NCBI GenBank assembly: GCA_017620205.1
Contig: JAFZQX010000046.1
Span: forward strand, 1-64,000
Length of the DNA stretch: 64,000 nucleotides
Source: Clostridia bacterium
GTDB lineage: Bacteria > Bacillota > Clostridia > UMGS1883 > UMGS1540
Reading direction: 5' to 3'
The first letter of the stretch is position 1. Each line of letters begins with the position of its first letter. The notes below the pieces were generated by a model, which was given only the letters and a program-made list of their open reading frames with translations, did not search any database and was not told the DNA's origin. Of this stretch, positions 58,583 to 64,000 are shown piece by piece. Made by a program: the position numbers and the translations under genes.

Positions 58583-58619
58583 AGTCTGTTGATTCAATAC
58601 GAATCGGCAGACTTTTTTT
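58583..58619 (+). terminator. Terminator of the DUF3990 cassette
   Basis: AGTCTG/CAGACT outer stem and GATTC/GAATC inner stem around AATAC, followed by seven T. Confidence 0.88.
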
Positions 58620-58647
58620 GTGCCCAAAATCAGAAAGGGTGATATTT

Positions 58648-59004
58648 ATGAGTACAGAAAATTTAAGAGGTTTATTATATGAAAAGGCAATAAAAGAACA
58701 GAGTGATTTCATCGAATATCTGAAAACGCTCCCGCCGGAACAGATAATTTCCCATGCCTATGAAAAGGCTTTGCGCGATGATATTCTTATGACTTTTGAG
58801 TGTGATTATTTAACGGACGAGCAGATAATGGAGCTTGTAAAGCTCGACAAGCCTCTTGCCGCTTGTTATAAAGAATGGTTAAACGCAGACTGCTCGTATA
58901 TGGATATGCTGAGAGAAACTATTGAGAGATACGCAAATACACTTGCAGAGGATAATACTAAAGAGCATGGGAAGAACGAAAAGGATAGGGACAGGGAAAG
59001 GTAA
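58648..59004 (+). CDS. DUF3848 protein
   Basis: 118 residues from ATG 58648 (AGAAAGGGTGAT upstream); a GTG at 58618 overlaps the terminator and is rejected. LRGLLYEKAIKEQSDFIEYL, LPPEQIISHAYEKALRDDIL and CSYMDMLRETIERYANTL match DUF3848, a helical protein frequent on Firmicute elements and usually paired with XRE regulators. Charged tail ending in Arg-Glu-Arg. Role unknown. The regulator follows 5 bases later. Confidence 0.8.
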   Translation: MSTENLRGLLYEKAIKEQSDFIEYLKTLPPEQIISHAYEKALRDDILMTFECDYLTDEQIMELVKLDKPLAACYKEWLNADCSYMDMLRETIERYANTLAEDNTKEHGKNEKDRDRER

Positions 59005-59009
59005 CGGAC

Positions 59010-59459
59010 ATGATAAGAGGCAAAAATATCGAAGGCATGACATTGAAACTCTGCCGGAAATATCTCGGATTAAAGCAAAAAGATCTTGGCAAAATGCTTG
59101 GGTTTTCAGATTCAACCGCTGAAATACGGATAGCTCAGTATGAAAGCGGAGAGAGAAAGCCCAAAAAAGAAACACGTTTAAAAATGTGCGACATATTAGG
59201 GATAAGCGAGGGAGCAATAAAAGCGCCTTTGCTTGAAACTGAAAAGGATATTGTGCATATCCTTATGCACATAGACACGCTTTGCGGACTTAAAATGAAA
59301 AAGGAACACGGCAATATATATATCAGGTTTCCCATTGAGTGCAATACCATAAGGTATTACTTGGAACTGCTCTACCGCTTAAAAGAAATGCTTTCTGACG
59401 GGGAGTTGGAATATGACACATACCAATATATAAAAGCCGCTTTCGGCAGGTACGATTAA
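59010..59459 (+). CDS. XRE-family helix-turn-helix regulator
   Basis: 149 residues. HTH_3 fold at about 9-65: LKLCRKYLGLKQKDLGKMLG, RIAQYESGERKPKKETRLKM. The C-terminal about 85 residues (IRFPIECNTIRYYLELLYRL) are of unknown fold. Located just upstream of the candidate oriT and mob genes, so it may control transfer. Confidence 0.82.
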   Translation: MIRGKNIEGMTLKLCRKYLGLKQKDLGKMLGFSDSTAEIRIAQYESGERKPKKETRLKMCDILGISEGAIKAPLLETEKDIVHILMHIDTLCGLKMKKEHGNIYIRFPIECNTIRYYLELLYRLKEMLSDGELEYDTYQYIKAAFGRYD

Positions 59460-59498
59460 AATCGCAAAAAAGTGATAATGCGGAAGCATTTGTTTTAG

Positions 59499-59553
59499 CA
59501 AGCACGGAAATTTGCCGTATCAAATTTCCCGCTTGTTAGTGGCTACGCCCCTA
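59499..59553 (+). other. Candidate origin of transfer (oriT)
   Basis: CAAGC (59499-59503)...GCTTG (59531-59535) encloses GAAATTTG (59507-59514)/CAAATTTC (59521-59528) around CCGTAT. Immediately downstream is GTTAGTGGCTACGCCCCTAA, which resembles the CGCCCTTA-type nic region of RSF1010/pIP501-like origins. The site lies directly before mobC and the relaxase gene, where oriT is normally found. The nick position is inferred. Confidence 0.6.
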
Positions 59554-59588
59554 AAACCCCATTTTTAAACGAAACGAGGTGATTTAAT

Positions 59589-59885
59589 TTGATTAAATTT
59601 ACTGTTTTACTTACGGAAAGAGAGCATAAATGTTTGAAGCAGAAAGCTAAAGCGGCAGGGCTGGCAATGGGACCTTTTTTACGTCAATTCATAGTGGAAT
59701 CAGAAGTGAGGGCAAGACCGCCCGATGAGTATGTTCAGCTTGTGAGAGAAATTAACCATATAGGAAACAATATAAATCAAATAGCACATATAGCCAATGC
59801 AACGCAGAATATAAGTGAGCGGCAAATTGATGATGTCAAGAAACTGCAAAACGATATTGTAAAGCTGATGAGAGGGTTGGGTTAA
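59589..59885 (+). CDS. mobC: MobC-family relaxosome accessory protein
   Basis: 98 residues from a TTG start with GAGGTGAT upstream. LTEREHKCLKQKAKAAGLAM ribbon-helix-helix-like start and the conserved REINHIGNNINQIAHIAN motif identify MobC. It binds oriT and helps the relaxase open the strand. It ends immediately before the relaxase ATG. Confidence 0.88.
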   Translation: MIKFTVLLTEREHKCLKQKAKAAGLAMGPFLRQFIVESEVRARPPDEYVQLVREINHIGNNINQIAHIANATQNISERQIDDVKKLQNDIVKLMRGLG

Positions 59886-61253
59886 ATGGCTATAACAAAA
59901 ATATGGTCGATAAAATCAAGACTCGATACAAGCCTGAACTATATCTCCAATCCCGAAAAGACAAGTGTAAAGCCTGATATTGACGCGGGCGAGGGAGTAA
60001 TAAAATATATAACCAATAAGGACAAGACGGAACAGTGTAAATATGTAAGCGCTTTCAGATGTTCAGAAAAAGCTCCTTTTAAGGATATGGTTGAAACGCA
60101 AAAGCGTTTTGGGAGAGGACGCAGAAGGAACGAAGTGGTTGCATATCATATAGTTCAATCCTTTAAAGCGTTTGAAGCGACGCCCGAACTGGCACATAAA
60201 TGCGGCAAGGAGCTTGTTGAAAGGCTGTTTGCCGATAAATACGAATGTGTGCTTGCTACTCATTTAGACCATTCACATCTGCATAACCACATCATTATAA
60301 ATGCGACATCGTTTTTGGACGGTTCAAAGTATCTTAATAACTATAAAGACTACTTTATTGATATTCGCAAAACTTCTGATGAGATTTGCAGAGAAAACTG
60401 CCTGTCGGTTATAGAAAATCCGAAAAGGCGCGGTATGCACTATGCCGAATGGAAAGCGCTTAAAGAGGGCAGACCGACAATAAGAGGTCAGGTGCGTGAG
60501 GAAATAGACCAAATGATTCTTTCTTCATATACAATGAAAGAGTTTTGGAAGATATTTGAGGAGCGCGGATACAGGATACACAGACAGGGTGAAAATATAA
60601 AGTACACTTCATTTATTCCCGCCTGCGGTAAAAAGCCGATGAGGTTTTACAATCTCGGCAAAGGCTATACGCTTGAGGATATTAAAGAAAGGATTACAAC
60701 ACAGAGAAACGGTATAAGAGCGGCATCGCCTTCAGAGATAAAAAGGCAGAGGGAATATAAATTCAGCGGCAGTTACGGTAATATGAAACCCATAAAGCTG
60801 AAAGGGTTTAAGGCGCTGTATTTTCACTATCTGTATTTTTTAAAAATAATACGCAAAAAGCAGACGCCTCAAAGGGTGTCTTTCTTTATGCGTGACGAGC
60901 TTATAAAGCTTGACCGCTATCAAAAGCAGTTTAAATTCCTTTTCAAAAACAATATTGAAACCGGTTTTGAGCTATCAGACTATCAGAAAGCGAAAGAGGG
61001 TGAGATAAATGCGTTAGTGGAAGAAAGAAACCGGCTTTACGCTTCGAGGACAGAAGAAAATGAGACGGAAATTAAAGAAAAAGCAGAAAAGATAAATGAA
61101 AAGCTCATAAAACTTCGTGTTGATGTACGAATGTGTAAAGCAATATTTAAGGATTCATACAGAATTTCGGAAAAGTATAGCAGCGCCAATGCTTTAAAAG
61201 AGCAGGCGGAGAAGGAGATGAAAGAGAATGAATACAAGCGGAGAGGTCGCTGA
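59886..61253 (+). CDS. Relaxase, MobA/VirD2 type
   Basis: 455 residues. Relaxase domain (about 1-250): N-terminal YISNPEKT region with catalytic Tyr candidates, VAYHIVQSF, and the metal-binding histidines in THLDHSHLHNHIIINATSF. The C-terminal part is basic and coiled-coil rich. It nicks oriT and pilots the strand. The last 26 bases overlap the start of the next gene. Confidence 0.9.
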   Translation: MAITKIWSIKSRLDTSLNYISNPEKTSVKPDIDAGEGVIKYITNKDKTEQCKYVSAFRCSEKAPFKDMVETQKRFGRGRRRNEVVAYHIVQSFKAFEATPELAHKCGKELVERLFADKYECVLATHLDHSHLHNHIIINATSFLDGSKYLNNYKDYFIDIRKTSDEICRENCLSVIENPKRRGMHYAEWKALKEGRPTIRGQVREEIDQMILSSYTMKEFWKIFEERGYRIHRQGENIKYTSFIPACGKKPMRFYNLGKGYTLEDIKERITTQRNGIRAASPSEIKRQREYKFSGSYGNMKPIKLKGFKALYFHYLYFLKIIRKKQTPQRVSFFMRDELIKLDRYQKQFKFLFKNNIETGFELSDYQKAKEGEINALVEERNRLYASRTEENETEIKEKAEKINEKLIKLRVDVRMCKAIFKDSYRISEKYSSANALKEQAEKEMKENEYKRRGR

Positions 61254-61923
61254 TTTAATGGTAAAGGAAGGCTTGCAGGTTACAGAAGAAGTCGCAAAGC
61301 TTACGGGACTTGGTGCAAAAAACCTTGCGGCCATAATTATCGCTCTTTTGAAAGAGGATAATAAGCTGCAAGGCAAAACAAACCTTAAAAAGCTTCTTAA
61401 ATCTGATAAGCCGCTTTGTATATTGCAGATTAAAGAAAGCGATATAAACAAATTCAACTCGGAAGCGAAGAAATACGGCGTTTTGTTTACGGCTGTAAAG
61501 GACGCTACAAACAACACGGGACTTTGTGATATTATCGCAAAGCAGGAGGACGTGACAAAGCTCAATTACATAATGGAGAAGATGGGATATGCGGCTCCCG
61601 AAAAGGAAATTGAGCCGGAGCCTGAACCCGAAAACTCTTCGGAAGGAAAAGACAAAGACTTGAAAGAAAAAGAAGAAAAAGCAAAAAAAGCACCGCCCCG
61701 TGCAAAAGGAAATCCGCCAGAGAACGAATATACGAAGCACGGGGGTTCAGACAACACGGACAGCCGTACTAATAAGAAACCTTCTGTTAAGAAAAAAATT
61801 GAAGATATTAAAAAGCATCAGGCGAAGAAGGACGGCAAGAGCATTGAGAAAACAAAAGTTCACGAAACGCCTGCAAAGGGCAAGAAAAAGAAAAAGTCAA
61901 AGAAGAAAGGTAAGAGCAGATAA
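61228..61923 (+). CDS. PcfB-like protein (DUF3801)
   Basis: 231 residues, overlapping the relaxase by 26 bases. N-terminal about 125 residues match DUF3801 (ITEEVAKLTGLGAKN-like VTEEVAKLTGLGAKN, LKKLLKSDKPLCILQIKESD, FTAVKDATNNTGLCDI). The C-terminal 100 residues are extremely Lys-rich with low complexity. PcfB of pCF10 and relatives help the coupling protein or relaxosome. A coupling protein gene usually follows, but here a terminator and a surface protein do. Confidence 0.85.
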   Translation: MNTSGEVADLMVKEGLQVTEEVAKLTGLGAKNLAAIIIALLKEDNKLQGKTNLKKLLKSDKPLCILQIKESDINKFNSEAKKYGVLFTAVKDATNNTGLCDIIAKQEDVTKLNYIMEKMGYAAPEKEIEPEPEPENSSEGKDKDLKEKEEKAKKAPPRAKGNPPENEYTKHGGSDNTDSRTNKKPSVKKKIEDIKKHQAKKDGKSIEKTKVHETPAKGKKKKKSKKKGKSR

Positions 61924-61952
61924 TGATATATAAGCCGAACAGGTACAGAGTG

Positions 61953-61978
61953 CCGCCGTAGAAATACGGCGGTTTTTT
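61953..61978 (+). terminator. Terminator after the mob operon
   Basis: CCGCCGTA and TACGGCGG with a GAAA tetraloop, followed by TTTTTT. A textbook intrinsic terminator. Confidence 0.93.
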
Positions 61979-62020
61979 CATGCAAAAATATAATTTCAGT
62001 TTAAATTGGAGGAGTTTAAA

Positions 62021-64000
62021 ATGTCTATAAAGAAAGCTATTAAATCTATTATATCAATCATATTATCAGTACACATGGTAATTTCCGTAACACCAAGCGT
62101 ATCTGCAGCACAGCATAATGAGTATATTGATCCTGCGGACGTATGGATGACAGTAAACAACAGAACGAATGAATTGGACATGAACGCTACAGTCACATAC
62201 GAAACACAGTATTGTCCCGTGTGCGATAAAGAAACGGCTTGTATGACATACAGAGTTCCGGAATACACAAAATCGGGCGAAACAGCGCTCAATCGCAACG
62301 TAAGATATTCGGACGGCACTTGTGTTGACGGAACATCAAAAGGAAACCTTGACAGCGGTATACCGGGTCAGGACGCATATTACACCGGGTATCATTGGAC
62401 AAAATCTGTTTGCCAGAGCTGCGGTACAATAAACGCAATAGACGGGCCGGGAGCTTATGATTTTAACAGAAATGTATATTGTCTTAACCCGTGTGATTAT
62501 AATTTCTTTTTGGATTTTGATAATACAACATACGAGCCTTATGACGAAGATTATCATACAGTAACGCTCAAAGCCGGAAAGTATTGTCAGTTTTGCAAAG
62601 GTACAAAAGAGCGCGGCACAAACAAAAAAGAAGCACATGATTTTACAGAAGTAGTTGATGCACAGCTTGGAAATAACCGCTTCTGTATTCATCAGCATTG
62701 TGATGACTGCGGCTATGAAACGAGCGAGTATGTAACTGCAAAATCCGTAATTACATCATACTATGGCGAAGTTGACGGAGACGCTCATACTCTGACAGTT
62801 TCGGATTTGTCGGACAGAGGCGTAAAAACATCAATCCGCTACGGTAAAACGGCTGAAAAGTGTAACCTTACATCAGCTCCGAATTTTACGGAAGCCGGAT
62901 ATAACACGGTTTACTATGAAATAACATATATGTATGACGGCGAGAGCATGACGGAAAACGGCGTAAGCTACGTTTGGCTTCTTGACGAGCCTGAAATCAG
63001 TGTAACAATTATCATGCCGGAAACAAGAAACGAAACACACGAACATGATTTCAGATATATCGAAACTGTACCGCCGACCTGTAATACACTCGGCTACGAA
63101 AGATGGCAGTGTAAAGATTGCGGAGCACTTGAAAAGAAGAATTATGTTCAGATGACAGGACATGACTATGAAACGGTAACGATAAAAGACGCTACTTGCA
63201 AAGAAAACGGCTTGATACTTAACCTTTGCAAAAACTGTGGTGATTTCAATACAGTAACCACAACAACAGGAGCGCATAAATACAATGTAAAGACAATAAA
63301 TCCGACTTGTCAGATGGTGGGATATACCGAGCATAAATGCGAATTGTGCGGAGATACATATTTAACAGATATTCAGCCCATAGTATCTCATGCGTTTGAG
63401 AGTATAGTAAAAGAGCCTACCTGCACAGACAAAGGCTACACAACATCAACGTGTTCAATGTGCGGCTTAACCAATGTAACGGATTATACAGAACCTTTGG
63501 GACATGACTATGACGAAGGCAAGACGGTGACAAACTCCACCTGTGAAGGCGAGGGCGTTATAGAATACACTTGCAGCAGATGTGGCGATAAGATGATAAA
63601 ATCAACATCCGCAAACGGTCATAAACCCGGTGCGCCTGCAAACTGCACAGAACCTCAAATATGTGAGGACTGCGGAACAATTTTACAGCTTCCGAAAGGT
63701 CATACCTACGAAAGCAGGGTAATTGCCCCGACCTGTACCGAAATGGGATATACAGTATATAAGTGCAAAGACTGCGGTGATGAATATACAGGCGATTACA
63801 CAGATAAAGCGGAACATAAATATACAAAAACAGTTACAGAGCCTACCTGCACAGAACACGGCTTTTCAACTTATGTATGCAGCGAGTGCGGAGCAAGCTA
63901 TATTTCAGACTTTGTAAAACAGCTCGGTCATACTCCTTCCGAATGGATTATTGATACGCCTGCAACTATTGAAAACAGCGGTGAAAAACATATTGAGTGT
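62021..64000 (+). CDS. Secreted Cys/His-rich repeat protein (3' end beyond the window)
   Basis: At least 660 residues, open to the window edge. ATG 62021 with TTGGAGGAG upstream. Signal peptide about 1-28 (SVTPSVSAA). After an N-terminal part with two CxxC pairs (YCPVCDK, VCQSCG), at least seven modules of 30-45 residues follow. Each has the pattern PTCTExGYTxYxCxxCGxxY...GHxY, with three Cys and one His. The pattern is found in large surface proteins of gut Clostridia and could bind zinc or form disulfides; the function is unknown. Being element cargo, it may be an adhesin or conjugation-related surface factor. Confidence 0.82.
   Translation, partial: MSIKKAIKSIISIILSVHMVISVTPSVSAAQHNEYIDPADVWMTVNNRTNELDMNATVTYETQYCPVCDKETACMTYRVPEYTKSGETALNRNVRYSDGTCVDGTSKGNLDSGIPGQDAYYTGYHWTKSVCQSCGTINAIDGPGAYDFNRNVYCLNPCDYNFFLDFDNTTYEPYDEDYHTVTLKAGKYCQFCKGTKERGTNKKEAHDFTEVVDAQLGNNRFCIHQHCDDCGYETSEYVTAKSVITSYYGEVDGDAHTLTVSDLSDRGVKTSIRYGKTAEKCNLTSAPNFTEAGYNTVYYEITYMYDGESMTENGVSYVWLLDEPEISVTIIMPETRNETHEHDFRYIETVPPTCNTLGYERWQCKDCGALEKKNYVQMTGHDYETVTIKDATCKENGLILNLCKNCGDFNTVTTTTGAHKYNVKTINPTCQMVGYTEHKCELCGDTYLTDIQPIVSHAFESIVKEPTCTDKGYTTSTCSMCGLTNVTDYTEPLGHDYDEGKTVTNSTCEGEGVIEYTCSRCGDKMIKSTSANGHKPGAPANCTEPQICEDCGTILQLPKGHTYESRVIAPTCTEMGYTVYKCKDCGDEYTGDYTDKAEHKYTKTVTEPTCTEHGFSTYVCSECGASYISDFVKQLGHTPSEWIIDTPATIENSGEKHIEC

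Overview
The window looks like a chromosome segment of an anaerobic, spore-forming, gut-type Firmicute (class Clostridia, probably an Oscillospiraceae/Ruminococcaceae-like lineage). Supporting signs are moderate-to-low GC, Gram-positive Shine-Dalgarno sites and strong sigma-A promoters, dipicolinate synthase genes (dpaA/dpaB), DapL-type lysine/cell-wall synthesis, IreB, a T-box leader, RicT and DarA. The species cannot be named from sequence alone.

Bases 1-8570 carry secreted LamG-type repeat proteins: the end of one, an esterase fused to LamG repeats, and a four-LamG protein. They are followed by a minus-strand housekeeping group (lipoprotein, engB, DUF1015, oligopeptide-type binding lipoprotein, RluA-family pseudouridine synthase; 8575-13469). 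Bases 13586-20967 form one plus-strand operon: DeoR-type regulator, zinc polyol/sugar dehydrogenase, and a complete 2-oxoacid dehydrogenase complex with E2, E3 and a fused E1 alpha/beta. Next come dpaBA on the minus strand, a secreted protein with two DUF6273-like repeats, rho with a membrane protein and a methyltransferase, ireB, and an ABC-F ATPase.

Bases 30117-39664 are a nitrogen and building-block block. A T-box leader with a predicted isoleucine (AUC) specifier precedes an XRE-cupin-acyl-CoA synthetase fusion. It is followed by gdhA, guaA, pyrG, dapF and dapL. The hairpins preceding gdhA and guaA share a 19-base sequence, suggesting common nitrogen control. ricT-holB-darA run on the minus strand.

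From about 42.04-42.6 kb to the right edge the window is an integrative/conjugative-type element. At its left edge are a truncated-looking native ORF start, ATTGGCGT repeats and a DUF4238 remnant. The element then carries repA with five internal iteron-like repeats, parA, parB, a run of coupled small genes, and a 3,031-residue ArdC-like/MutS-I-like/N6-methylase/SNF2 helicase protein. A TnpV-family protein is encoded in a second frame inside that gene. Further on lie a DUF3990-DUF3791-DUF3791 cassette with its own promoter, DUF3848, an XRE regulator, a candidate oriT, mobC, a MobA/VirD2-type relaxase, pcfB-like DUF3801, and a truncated (by the window) secreted protein built from Cys/His-rich repeats. 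No integrase, coupling protein or type IV secretion ATPase lies in the window, so the element must continue rightwards or be mobilizable only.

The most noteworthy items are the overprinted tnpV frame, the tRNA-Ile T-box upstream of an acyl-CoA synthetase rather than an aminoacyl-tRNA synthetase or transporter, the shared gdhA/guaA leader hairpin, the ADP-ribosyltransferase-like DUF3990 cassette, and the origin-like repeats inside repA.
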